DNA from: Aquabacterium sp.
GTDB lineage: Bacteria > Pseudomonadota > Gammaproteobacteria > Burkholderiales > Burkholderiaceae_C
DNA length: 42,486 nucleotides
Assembly: GCA_029865965.1 (NCBI GenBank)
Contig: JARXAJ010000131.1
Location: 1-42,486, forward strand
Direction of reading: 5' to 3'
Shown: piece after piece, positions 19,466-27,506 of the stretch
How positions within the stretch are numbered: the stretch's first letter is position 1
Layout of the letters: every line of letters starts with the position of its first letter
Notes under the pieces: model-generated
Seen by the model: only the letters and a program-made list of their open reading frames with translations
Database searches by the model: none
What the model was told of the DNA's origin: nothing
Translations under genes and position numbers: made by a program

Positions 19466-21007
19466 ATGGCCGACCAACTGATCATCTTCGACACCACCTT
19501 GCGTGACGGCGAGCAATCGCCCGGCGCGTCGATGACGCGCGACGAGAAACTGCGCATTGCCCGCCAGCTCGAGCGCCTGAAGGTCGACGTGATCGAGGCC
19601 GGCTTTGCGGCGTCGAGCAACGGCGACTTCGAATGTGTCAAGGCGATCGCCCATGCGATCAAGGACTCCACCGTGTGCTCGCTGGCGCGGGCCAATGACC
19701 GCGACATCGCCCGCGCTGCCGAGGCCCTGGTGGGCGCCAAGCGTGCCCGCATCCACACCTTCATTGCCACCAGTGCGCTGCACATGGACAAGAAGCTGCG
19801 CATGTCGCCCGACCAGGTGTTCGAGCAGGCCAGGCTGTCGGTGCGCTTTGCCCGCAATCTGTGCGGCGACGTCGAATTCAGCCCCGAGGACGGCTACCGG
19901 TCCGACCCCGACTTTTTGTGCCGGGTGCTGGAGGCGGTGATCAACGAGGGCGCCACCACGCTCAACATCCCCGACACCGTGGGCTATGCGGTGCCTGAGC
20001 TGTACGGTGAATTCATCCGCAGCCTGCGTGAGCGCATCCCCAACAGCGACAAGGCGATCTGGAGCGTGCATTGCCACAACGACCTGGGCATGGCGGTGGC
20101 CAACTCGCTGGCAGGGGTGAAGATCGGCGGCGCGCGGCAGGTGGAGTGCACCATCAACGGCCTGGGTGAACGGGCCGGCAACTGCTCGCTGGAAGAGATC
20201 GTGATGGCGGTGAAGACCCGGCACGATTACTTCGGCCTGGCCGTGGGCATCGACGCCACCCAGATCGTGCCGGCCTCGCGCATGGTCAGCCAGACCACCG
20301 GCTTCGTGGTGCAGCCCAACAAGGCGGTGGTGGGCGCCAATGCCTTCGCCCACGCCAGCGGCATCCACCAGGACGGTGTGCTCAAGGCGCGCGACACCTA
20401 CGAGATCATGCGCGCCGAAGACGTGGGCTGGGGATCCAACAAGATCGTGCTGGGCAAGCTGAGCGGGCGCAATGCCTTCAAGGCGCGCCTGCAGGAGCTG
20501 GGCATCGAGATGCAGAGCGAGGCCGACGTCAACACCGCTTTCGCCCGCTTCAAGGACTTGGCCGACCGCAAGGCGGAGATCTTCGACGAGGACATCATTG
20601 CCCTGGCCAGTGACGAAAGCGTGACGCGTGAGCAGGAGCACTACCGCCTGGTCAGCCTGCGCCAGCATTCCGAGACCGGTGAGCGGCCACATGCCGCGGT
20701 GGTGTTTGCGGCCGGCGGCATTGAGCACAGCGCCGAAAGCGATGGCAACGGTCCGGTCGATGCCAGCCTGAAGGCGATCGAGTCCCGGGTGGGAAGTGGC
20801 GCTGAACTGGTGCTCTATTCAGTCAACGCCATCACCAGCGGCAGCACAGAATCACAAGGCGAAGTCACGGTGCGGCTGCAACTCGGTGGCCGCGTGGTGA
20901 ACGGTGTGGGTGCCGACCCGGACATCGTCGTGGCCTCGGCCAAGGCCTATCTGGCGGCCCTCAACAAGCTGCATTCCAAGGCTGAACGGGTGGCGGCCCA
21001 AGGCTGA
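19466..21007 (+). CDS. leuA: 2-isopropylmalate synthase, short form (second copy)
   Basis: A 513-residue paralogue of the bacterial E. coli-like class with the N-terminal [16 protein letters not shown], metal-binding [16 protein letters not shown] and [13 protein letters not shown], and GIHQDGVLK. The C-terminal regulatory domain has [16 protein letters not shown]. It lies 49 bases behind the long form on the same strand, so both should be co-transcribed under the same attenuator. Sequence class excludes a recent tandem duplication. A citramalate synthase or homocitrate synthase role is the main alternative for one of the two, but motif and length fit 2-isopropylmalate synthase. Confidence 0.92.
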   Translation: MADQLIIFDTTLRDGEQSPGASMTRDEKLRIARQLERLKVDVIEAGFAASSNGDFECVKAIAHAIKDSTVCSLARANDRDIARAAEALVGAKRARIHTFIATSALHMDKKLRMSPDQVFEQARLSVRFARNLCGDVEFSPEDGYRSDPDFLCRVLEAVINEGATTLNIPDTVGYAVPELYGEFIRSLRERIPNSDKAIWSVHCHNDLGMAVANSLAGVKIGGARQVECTINGLGERAGNCSLEEIVMAVKTRHDYFGLAVGIDATQIVPASRMVSQTTGFVVQPNKAVVGANAFAHASGIHQDGVLKARDTYEIMRAEDVGWGSNKIVLGKLSGRNAFKARLQELGIEMQSEADVNTAFARFKDLADRKAEIFDEDIIALASDESVTREQEHYRLVSLRQHSETGERPHAAVVFAAGGIEHSAESDGNGPVDASLKAIESRVGSGAELVLYSVNAITSGSTESQGEVTVRLQLGGRVVNGVGADPDIVVASAKAYLAALNKLHSKAERVAAQG

Positions 21008-21045
21008 GCGGATTTACTTTACAAAACGCATGCAAGTTTTTGATC

Positions 21046-21074
21046 TTGCCTGTGTTTTTCGGCTGGCCTACACT
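21046..21074 (+). promoter_or_regulatory. Predicted sigma-70 promoter for pbpG
   Basis: TTGCCT (21046-21051), a 17-base spacer and TACACT (21069-21074) match the -35 and -10 consensus at 4 of 6 each, and lie 42 bases before the chosen start of the endopeptidase gene. The surrounding AT-rich stretch is unusual for this genome. Prediction by eye only. Confidence 0.5.
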
Positions 21075-21115
21075 GTTGTAACGTGTTTGTCTCCCTTGTA
21101 CCCGCCTGGATTCCC

Positions 21116-22195
21116 ATGAAACTGACCCTGCCGCTGTCTCTGCTGGCGCTGTGTGCGGCTCTGACCATCGGCACACCTGCCCAGGCCCGCCAGGACGGCC
21201 AGCGCGCCAGCGCATCCAAGGCGGCCAAGGCCAGCCCGCAGCGGCGGCCCGCCCAGGCAGAGAAGGTGGGCAAAGTGGCCAAGTCCACCAAGACGGCCAA
21301 GGCCCTTGGGCTCCAGCGCGCTATCGCCGTGCGCGCAGCACAAACCCGTCGTGTGGTGGCGGTTCCGGTGGTGGCGGCCGTCCCCAGCATGGGCCAGGCG
21401 TTGGGGTTGCATGAGAGCGGAGACCCGCTTGACCTGAAATCCAGCGTGGTCCTGGTGGTCGACCAGGACACCAACGAAGTGCTGTTCAGCAAGAACCCGG
21501 GCGCTGTACTGCCCATCGCGTCGATCACCAAGCTGATGACGGCGCTCGTGGTGGCTGAATCCAAGGTCTCGCTCGGCGATGTGCTCACGGTCACGCAGGA
21601 TGACATCGACACCGAGAAGGGCAGCCGCTCGCGGCTGGCTGTGGGCACCCAGCTGACCCGGGGCGAGATGATGCATCTGGCGTTGATGTCGTCGGAGAAC
21701 CGGGCTGCCAATTCGCTCGGTCGTCACCACCCGGGAGGCATGCCGGCGTTCGTGGATGCGATGAACCGCAAGGCCCTTGCCCTGGGCATGCGTGACACGC
21801 ACTATGTGGAGCCCACCGGCCTGTCCAGCAAGAACCAGTCAAGTGCGCAAGACCTGGCGGTGCTGGTGCGTGCCGCCCACCAGGTGCCGCTGCTGCGCGA
21901 GCTGTCCACCTCGCAAGAGGCGCAGGTGTCCGTGGGCCACCGGGTCATGCAGTTCCGCAACACCAACGGCCTGGTCAGAAACCCGCAGTGGGACATCGGC
22001 CTGCAGAAGACAGGCTACATCGCCGAGGCGGGCCGCTGCCTGGTGATGCAGGCGCAGCTGGCCGGTCGCAAGCTGATCATGGTGTTCCTGGACTCGACCG
22101 GCAAGTACTCGCGCATCGGCGATGCCGAGCGCGTCCGCAAGTGGCTGGGGTCGGCAGCCTTGCCGGCGGCAGCGCCTGTTGCCAACCTGAGCTGA
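21116..22195 (+). CDS. pbpG: D-alanyl-D-alanine endopeptidase (PBP7-like)
   Basis: A 359-residue periplasmic serine peptidase of family S11 that cleaves peptide cross-links in murein. A signal peptide (KLTLPLSLLALCAALTIG, cleavage after AQA) is followed by a basic Lys/Ala-rich linker. The three active-site motifs are complete: S136-I-T-K139, S193-E-N195 and K298-T-G300. An in-frame GTG at 21083 would put extra residues before a clear signal peptide, so ATG 21116 is preferred. It stands alone: leuA upstream is unrelated, and the IclR gene downstream is convergent. Confidence 0.92.
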   Translation: MKLTLPLSLLALCAALTIGTPAQARQDGQRASASKAAKASPQRRPAQAEKVGKVAKSTKTAKALGLQRAIAVRAAQTRRVVAVPVVAAVPSMGQALGLHESGDPLDLKSSVVLVVDQDTNEVLFSKNPGAVLPIASITKLMTALVVAESKVSLGDVLTVTQDDIDTEKGSRSRLAVGTQLTRGEMMHLALMSSENRAANSLGRHHPGGMPAFVDAMNRKALALGMRDTHYVEPTGLSSKNQSSAQDLAVLVRAAHQVPLLRELSTSQEAQVSVGHRVMQFRNTNGLVRNPQWDIGLQKTGYIAEAGRCLVMQAQLAGRKLIMVFLDSTGKYSRIGDAERVRKWLGSAALPAAAPVANLS

Positions 22196-22214
22196 CGGCA
22201 CCCCGCCGCGGCGC

Positions 22215-22988
22215 TCAAGCGCCGTGGTGGCCCAGGGCGTCCGAGATCTGCGCGGCTGTGGCCCGCACCCGCTCGCCCCACGATTCTTCCAGCCGGTCCG
22301 CTGGTGCCGACACCGACAGCCCGGCCACCAGCCGGCCCTGGTCGTCGAAGATGCCGGCGGCCATGCAGCGCACGCCCAGCTCCAGTTCTTCGTCGTCGCG
22401 CGCCAGTGCATGCTGGCGCACCTGGGCCAGTTCACGCTCGAGCCGGCTGATTTCGGTGATGCTGTTGCGGGTGTGGCCTGACAGGCCGGTGCGCGCGGCA
22501 TAGGCGCGCACGCGCTGCGGGTCGTCATGGGCCAGGAACAGCTTGCCCACCGACGTGAGGTGCAGCGGCGCCCGCCCACCCACTGCCCGCACCACCTGCA
22601 TGCCTGAGCGTTCACTGTAGGTGCGCTCGATGTAGACGATCTCGTCGCCCTGGCGCACCGACAGGTTCACCGGCTGGTGGGTGAGCTTGTGCAGCTCGCG
22701 CATCGGGCCGATGGCGGCGTCGCGCACGTCCAGGCGTGCCTTCACCAGATTACCCAGTTCCAGCAGGCGCATGCCCAGGCGGTAGCTGCCGGCCTCTGGC
22801 CGGTCGACGAAGCGGCCGATGGCCAGATCGTTCAGGATGCGGTGCGCGGTGGACGGATGCAGGCCAGTGCGTTCACTGAGCAGCTTCAGCGACACCGGGT
22901 CCTGGTGTGCTGCCAGCGCGTCGAGCAACGAGAACATGCGTTCGATGACCTGGATCGCGGGCGTTTGCCCTGTTTTTGTGGTCGTCAT
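22215..22988 (-). CDS. IclR-family transcriptional regulator
   Basis: A 257-residue regulator with an N-terminal winged helix (about 12-75, including LLSERTGLHPSTAHRILNDL) and the C-terminal IclR effector domain (VNLSVRQGDEIVYIERTYS, HLTSVGKLFLAH, ELGVRCMAAGIFDDQGRLVAGLSVSAP). IclR proteins usually repress or activate catabolic operons in response to small acids. No catabolic genes are next to it: pbpG converges from the left and hpnE lies upstream on the same strand, so its target is unclear. A near-palindromic site 25 bases upstream suggests autoregulation. Confidence 0.92.
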   Translation of the reverse strand: MTTTKTGQTPAIQVIERMFSLLDALAAHQDPVSLKLLSERTGLHPSTAHRILNDLAIGRFVDRPEAGSYRLGMRLLELGNLVKARLDVRDAAIGPMRELHKLTHQPVNLSVRQGDEIVYIERTYSERSGMQVVRAVGGRAPLHLTSVGKLFLAHDDPQRVRAYAARTGLSGHTRNSITEISRLERELAQVRQHALARDDEELELGVRCMAAGIFDDQGRLVAGLSVSAPADRLEESWGERVRATAAQISDALGHHGA

Positions 22989-23012
22989 GGGATGTCCTGG
23001 GGATTGCGCCTA

Positions 23013-23027
23013 TTTTGCATGGCGAAA
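23013..23027. promoter_or_regulatory. Probable IclR-type operator
   Basis: TTTTGC-ATG-GCGAAA is a 15-bp inverted repeat with a single mismatch between arms, the form often bound by IclR-family dimers (TTTCGC-N3-GCGAAA). It lies 25 bases upstream of the IclR gene start in the 62-bp gap after hpnE, so autoregulation is the simplest reading. Confidence 0.45.
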
Positions 23028-23050
23028 CCGTATCGTGCATCGTGGACAGA

Positions 23051-24472
23051 TCAGCCTCGGGTGTCAGGGCTTGTCAGGCTGGCGTGTGCGGCGGCTTGGC
23101 CACTGCGCACGGCACCTTCCAGCGTGGCGGGGTAGGGGCCCTGCACATGGTCGCCGGCAGCCAACAGCCCGGGTGCGACACGCATGGCCGGCCGTGCCAG
23201 CGCGGGCGTGCAGGCAAAGGTGGCGCGCCGCTCGGCAGCGGTGTGCAGCAGCACCTGTGCATCGGGCCCGCCGAAGGCGCCGGCAAAGGACTGGCGCGCC
23301 TGCGCCAGCATGGCCTGGCCGCAGGCCGCCAGGCCATTGGCCAGCCAGGGTGCCGCACTGCTGGCAACGAAGGCCCAGACGCCATGCAAAGCCGGGTCGT
23401 GGTGCAGCTGGCCCAGGTTGAAGGCGAACTGCGCCGGCGCCTGTAGGCCCGGCGGCAGCGCCACCATGGCCTGCGGGTGTTGCAAGCGATCGTCCCGCAA
23501 CCAGGCGGTGACGATGGGCTCGTAGCGCAGGGCCGCGGCCACAGCCGACCAGGCCGGTGCAGCGGTGGCCGCCAGGCGAGCGGCTTCGGTGGCGCTGCAG
23601 GCCAGCACCACCATGTCGAAGGCATCGCCGTCGAGCAACCAGCGCTGGCCCGTGGCCTGCAGCATGCCCACGCGGTGCCCGGTGTGCAGCGCTGCACCGC
23701 GGGCGGCCAGCCAGCGCCAGGCCGGGTCTGGCAGCAGGGCTGACAGCGGTGCGCGGGGCAGCAGCAAGTCGGCACTGCCGCGGCCGCTGAACAGCGCGTC
23801 ATGCAGCACCCGCAGGAAGACGGCAGCGCTGGCTTGCGACATCGGCGTGTTCAGCGCGGCCACGCACAGCGGGTCGATCAACTCGGCCTGCACCGTGGGC
23901 GGCAGGCGGCTGCACAGCTGCTGCACGGTCCAGCCGGGCGGGCAGCGAAAGCGCCGCGCCAGCCAGCCGCCGGCAGCGGTGATAAGGGCCAGTCGGTCGG
24001 CCAGCGCCCAGTGCCGGGCGCCCAGCACCGCGCGGGCAAAGGCCGGCAGCGGTGGCCCGGGCGGCAGCCGCAGGCCGCGGCCGGCCGGGTCGACCAAGGC
24101 CAGCGGCTGGCGCAGCAGCAGGTGCGCGGGGTCGGCGCCCACGGTGCGCATCAGGCCGAGCGTGGCGCTGTAAGCGCCGATCAGGATGTGCTGGCCGTTG
24201 TCGAAGCCCTGGCCGGCGCCGTCGGCCTGCCTGGCCCGCCCGCCGGGCCGGCGCGCCATCTCGAACACACTGACGCGGGCACCTCCCTGGACCAGCTGCA
24301 CCGCGGCTGCCAGCCCGGCCCAGCCCGCACCGATGACTGCCACGCGCGGCCCGCTGGCTGGCGCTTGGCTCACCGCCCGCGTGTCCTGGGCTGGCGCCGG
24401 GCTCACCGCCCGCGTGTCCTGGGCTAGCGCCGGGCTCACTGCCCGCGTGTCCTTGGCTGGCGCCGGGCTCAC
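23051..24472 (-). CDS. hpnE: Hydroxysqualene dehydroxylase
   Basis: A 473-residue (from GTG 24472) FAD-dependent amine-oxidase-type protein that reduces hydroxysqualene to squalene, the third step of the HpnC-D-E route. The dinucleotide-binding VAVIGAGWAGLAAAVQL, the RRPGGRARQ loop and the C-terminal LLAAGDHVQGPYPATLEGAV are typical. The N-terminus is odd: a 33-bp tandem repeat places in-frame GTG codons at 24472, 24439, 24406 and 24373, and an earlier GTG at 24505 is also in frame. GTG 24472 overlaps the hpnD stop as GTGA; GTG 24373 would give the most family-like N-terminus. The residues before VAVIGAG are low complexity. Confidence 0.88.
   Translation of the reverse strand: MSPAPAKDTRAVSPALAQDTRAVSPAPAQDTRAVSQAPASGPRVAVIGAGWAGLAAAVQLVQGGARVSVFEMARRPGGRARQADGAGQGFDNGQHILIGAYSATLGLMRTVGADPAHLLLRQPLALVDPAGRGLRLPPGPPLPAFARAVLGARHWALADRLALITAAGGWLARRFRCPPGWTVQQLCSRLPPTVQAELIDPLCVAALNTPMSQASAAVFLRVLHDALFSGRGSADLLLPRAPLSALLPDPAWRWLAARGAALHTGHRVGMLQATGQRWLLDGDAFDMVVLACSATEAARLAATAAPAWSAVAAALRYEPIVTAWLRDDRLQHPQAMVALPPGLQAPAQFAFNLGQLHHDPALHGVWAFVASSAAPWLANGLAACGQAMLAQARQSFAGAFGGPDAQVLLHTAAERRATFACTPALARPAMRVAPGLLAAGDHVQGPYPATLEGAVRSGQAAAHASLTSPDTRG
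24353..24472 (-). repeat. 33-bp tandem repeat at hpnD/hpnE junction
   Basis: Three full 33-bp units and a partial fourth (units starting 24472, 24439, 24406, 24373 on the minus strand). Units differ at only a few positions. Each encodes about VSPAPAQDTRA in the hpnE frame, and each contains the GTGA that at the first unit is the hpnD stop and possible hpnE start. Units also carry an AGGA or AAGGA about 10 bases before the next GTG. Confidence 0.9.
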
Positions 24473-25323
24473 CGCCCGCGCCAGTGGGTCATCAGCGCGA
24501 TCCACAGCTTGCGGATCGGGGTGAGCGAGGTGCGCTGGTGCAACACCTGGAAGCCGTCGGCCTCGATCTCGCGCAACAGCGCACGGTAGATGTTGGCCAT
24601 CATCAGCCCGGGCTTCTGCGCCAGCCGGTCGGCGTCGGGCAGCATCGCCAGGGCCTCGTCGTAGGTGGCATGGGCGCGGTTGGCCTGGAACCGCATCAGC
24701 GCGGTGAAGCGGTCGCTGTAACCCCAGGGCTTGTCGCGTTTGAGCAGTTCATGCGCCTTCACGTCAAACTGCTGCAACTCGGTGATCGGCAGGTAGATGC
24801 GGCCACGGCGGGCGTCGTCACCCACGTCGCGCAGGATGTTGGTGAGCTGCAGCGCCCGGCCCAGGCGGTGGGCATAGGCGATGGTCTGGGGGTCGGTGTG
24901 GCCGAAGATGCGCGCTGCCACCTCGCCGACGATGCCGGCCACCAGATGGCAGTAGCGCAGCAGGCCGGGCAGGTCGAGGTAGCGGGTTTGCTCCAGGTCC
25001 ATGCGGCAGCCTTCGATGACTGCCAGCAGGTGGTCGGCGGTGATGCCATAGACCGACGCATGCGGCATCAGCGCCTGGGTGACCGGGTGGGTGGCACAGC
25101 CAGCAAACGCGCGCCCCACCTCCTGCTGCCACCAGGCCAGCTTGGTGGCGGCCACACTGGCGTCGCGCATCTCGTCGACCACGTCGTCCACCTCGCGGCA
25201 GAAGGCATAGAACGCAGTGATCGCTGCACGCCGCGGCGGCGGCAGAAACAGGAAGGCGTAGTAGAACGAGCTGCCGCTGCCTGCGGCCTTGTCTTGCACG
25301 TACTGCTGGGGCGTTGTGCTCAT
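24469..25323 (-). CDS. hpnD: Presqualene diphosphate synthase
   Basis: A 284-residue trans-isoprenyl diphosphate synthase that joins two farnesyl diphosphates head to head to presqualene diphosphate. Aspartate-rich motifs binding Mg2+-diphosphate are present as REVDDVVDEM near residue 43-52 and NILRDVGDDARRGR at about 162-175; FYYAFLFLPPPRR is the family N-terminus. ATG 25323. It lies 7 bases behind hpnC, and its stop overlaps the possible hpnE start in the repeat. hpnC, hpnD and hpnE together make squalene in bacteria without eukaryotic-type squalene synthase. Confidence 0.94.
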   Translation of the reverse strand: MSTTPQQYVQDKAAGSGSSFYYAFLFLPPPRRAAITAFYAFCREVDDVVDEMRDASVAATKLAWWQQEVGRAFAGCATHPVTQALMPHASVYGITADHLLAVIEGCRMDLEQTRYLDLPGLLRYCHLVAGIVGEVAARIFGHTDPQTIAYAHRLGRALQLTNILRDVGDDARRGRIYLPITELQQFDVKAHELLKRDKPWGYSDRFTALMRFQANRAHATYDEALAMLPDADRLAQKPGLMMANIYRALLREIEADGFQVLHQRTSLTPIRKLWIALMTHWRGR

Positions 25324-25330
25324 CGGCGTG

Positions 25331-26239
25331 TCAGGCCAGTCGGAAGCCCGGGGTGGGCCGGGCAGGGCGCATGCGCAGGGCGCGCCACGCCATCACCGGC
25401 AGGTCGGTGGGGCCCAGTTTGGGGCGTTGGCGCAGGGTGCGGTAGTGCATCGCACTGATTCTCTCAAGGATGCGCAAGCCCCCCTGCACCACCAGGCGCA
25501 GTTCCCAGCCCAGCCGCCCGGGCACCTGGCAGGCCAGCGGCGCACCTTCGGCCATCAGCGCGCCAGCCCATTGGCACAGCGCGCGCAGCAGGGCCTCGCT
25601 GGCCGGGCTGTCGGGCTGCTGCGCCAGCTGGTCCAGCGTCAGGCCATGGTGCCGGGCGTCGGCCTGCGGCACGTAGTGGCGGCCACGCGGCAGGTCGACG
25701 CTGGGGTCTTGCCAGAAGTTGATCAGCTGCAGCGCGCTGCAGATCGCGTCGGACTGCGCCAGTGCCTGGGCGCCATGCACCCCGGCCATGTGCAGCATCA
25801 GCCGGCCCACCGGGTTGGCCGAGCGGCGGCAGTAATCCAGCAGCTGGGCGCGGTCTTCATAGCGCGGGTTGTGGGTGTCCTGGGTGAAGGCATCCAGCAA
25901 ATCGGTCAACAGGCCCAGTGGCAGCTGGTGCATTGTGATGGCCCGGGCCAGCGGGCCGAACACCGGCGCCCAGTCGCCAGCCGGCGGCTGGCCGTCCGCG
26001 CTGGCCAGCAACGCCAGCCGGTAGTGCTGCAGCTGCTGGCGGCGGTGTTCGGCCGACGCATCGCCTTCGTCGGCGATGTCGTCGGCAGTGCGGGCGAAGT
26101 GGTAGACCGCCGTCACGCCAGCCCGCATGGCGGGCGGGCACAGCAGCGATGCGACGGGAAAGTTCTCGTAGTGGTCGACGGGCACGGCGCGATTGTCGGC
26201 TGACCGCCGGGCGCAGGCGGTGTTGTCTGCAAGTGACAC
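25331..26239 (-). CDS. hpnC: Hydroxysqualene synthase
   Basis: A 302-residue paralogue of HpnD that converts presqualene diphosphate to hydroxysqualene. The diagnostic N-terminus VDHYENFPVASLLCP is present, followed by TADDIADEGDAS (first Asp motif) and LINFWQDPSVDLPRGR (second motif), which differs from the HpnD motif in the HpnC-specific way. The start is uncertain: GTG 26239 gives 18 residues before the family N-terminus, and GTG 26185 is an alternative. It is first in hpnC-D-E and divergent from the RND efflux genes. Confidence 0.92.
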   Translation of the reverse strand: MSLADNTACARRSADNRAVPVDHYENFPVASLLCPPAMRAGVTAVYHFARTADDIADEGDASAEHRRQQLQHYRLALLASADGQPPAGDWAPVFGPLARAITMHQLPLGLLTDLLDAFTQDTHNPRYEDRAQLLDYCRRSANPVGRLMLHMAGVHGAQALAQSDAICSALQLINFWQDPSVDLPRGRHYVPQADARHHGLTLDQLAQQPDSPASEALLRALCQWAGALMAEGAPLACQVPGRLGWELRLVVQGGLRILERISAMHYRTLRQRPKLGPTDLPVMAWRALRMRPARPTPGFRLA

Positions 26240-26260
26240 GCGCAGTGTTGGCGTCCGGGT

Positions 26261-26289
26261 TTGACAGCCCGTGGTTCGACTTCTATATT
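26261..26289 (+). promoter_or_regulatory. Near-consensus sigma-70 promoter for RND genes
   Basis: A perfect -35 TTGACA (26261-26266), 17-base spacer and -10 TATATT (26284-26289). This is the closest match to consensus I see in the window, and would be strong if not repressed. It lies 75 bases before the adaptor gene. Confidence 0.75.
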
Positions 26290-26303
26290 ACTGACTGGTC
26301 AGT
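26290..26303. promoter_or_regulatory. TetR-type operator palindrome
   Basis: ACTGAC-TG-GTCAGT is a perfect inverted repeat immediately after the -10 box, where a bound repressor would block polymerase. The TGACnGGTCA core is common to operators of TetR-family efflux regulators. No tetR gene occurs in the window. Confidence 0.65.
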
Positions 26304-26364
26304 CATTAATTGTGGTGCGTGGCACGCATCGCAGGCCTGACAACCCTTCCAACCCCACCGGCCC

Positions 26365-27498
26365 ATGCCCATGCGTCTTCTTCTGCTGCCCTTGGTCCTG
26401 TTGTGTTTGCTGACCGCCTGCAGCAAGCCGGCACCCGCGCCCGAACCGGTGCGGGCGGTGCGCACCGTCACCGTTCAGGCGGGCAGCGCCAACCTGCTGC
26501 ACGAGTACCCGGCGGAGGTGCGCGCCCGGGCCGAGAGCCGGCCGGCGTTCCGCGTGGGTGGCAAGCTGGTGCGGCGTCTGGTCAACGTGGGCGACGCGGT
26601 GCGGGCCGGCCAGGCGCTGGCCGAGATCGACCCTGGCGACCTGCGTCTGGGGCAAGACGCCGCCAGGGCGCAATTGGCTGCCGCGCAGGCACAGTTGGCT
26701 TTTGCTGAGGCCGAGTTCAAGCGCTACGCCACGCTGCGCGAGCAGGGCTTCATCAGCGGGGTGGAACTGGAGCGGCGAGATGCCGGCCTGCAGTCCAGCC
26801 GCAGCCAGGCCGCACAGGCGATTGCGCAGGCCAGGCTGCAGACCAACCAGGCCGGCTACGCGATGTTGACGGCCGAGGTGGCGGGCATCGTCACCGCGGT
26901 GGACGCTGAACCCGGCACCGTGCTGAGCGCCGGTGCGCCGGTGCTGCGCCTGGCCCACGACGGCCCGCGCGACGCGGTGTTCAGCGTGCCCGAGGACCGA
27001 GCCTCCGCCATGCGCGCCGCCCTGGGCAAGCCTGGTGCGGTGCAGCTCAAGCCCTGGGGCGGCATCGCCACAACGCCCGCCACCGTGCGCGAGGTGGCGG
27101 CGGCAGCCGACCCGGTGACCCGCACCTTCTTGGTCCGCGCCGACATCGGCCGCACCGACCTGCGCCTGGGCCAGACCGCCACCGTGCTGGTGGCCACGCC
27201 GCCCGTGCCCGGGGTGATCAAGCTGCCGTTGACGGCGGTGTTCGCGCAAGGCGGTCAGACCAGCGTGTGGCTGGTCGACCGCACGGCGATGACGGTGCGC
27301 CCGCAGCCCATCACCGTGGCCGGGGCCGACGGCAATTTGGTGGTGGTGGCCGGCGGCCTGCAGCCCGGCCAGGCGGTAGTGACGGCCGGCGTGCACACGC
27401 TGACGCCCGGCCAGGCCGTGCGCTGGTACGTGGAGCCGGGGGCGGCTGCGGCCCCCGCCTCTTCCGCTGCCCCCGCTGCCCCCGCCGCATCCCGCTGA
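26365..27498 (+). CDS. RND efflux periplasmic adaptor lipoprotein
   Basis: A 377-residue membrane-fusion protein. The lipoprotein signal ends in the lipobox LTAC with Cys20 as probable lipid anchor. A biotinyl-lipoyl-like half (FRVGGKLVRRLVNVGDAVRAG), a helical hairpin rich in Ala/Gln (about 95-165), the second lipoyl half (GIVTAVDAEPGTVLSAG) and beta-barrel domains (VFSVPEDRA, LRLGQTATV) follow. The tail is Ala/Pro-rich. It bridges the inner-membrane pump to an outer-membrane channel. ATG 26365 is used; ATG 26371 also fits. It is followed 8 bases later by the pump gene. No outer-membrane factor is encoded here. Confidence 0.92.
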   Translation: MPMRLLLLPLVLLCLLTACSKPAPAPEPVRAVRTVTVQAGSANLLHEYPAEVRARAESRPAFRVGGKLVRRLVNVGDAVRAGQALAEIDPGDLRLGQDAARAQLAAAQAQLAFAEAEFKRYATLREQGFISGVELERRDAGLQSSRSQAAQAIAQARLQTNQAGYAMLTAEVAGIVTAVDAEPGTVLSAGAPVLRLAHDGPRDAVFSVPEDRASAMRAALGKPGAVQLKPWGGIATTPATVREVAAAADPVTRTFLVRADIGRTDLRLGQTATVLVATPPVPGVIKLPLTAVFAQGGQTSVWLVDRTAMTVRPQPITVAGADGNLVVVAGGLQPGQAVVTAGVHTLTPGQAVRWYVEPGAAAAPASSAAPAAPAASR

Positions 27499-27506
27499 GC
27501 CGCGCC

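Noticed and set aside
24353-24472. 33-bp repeats as a CRISPR array
   Set aside because: The units are directly adjacent with no spacers and are translated in frame as part of hpnE.
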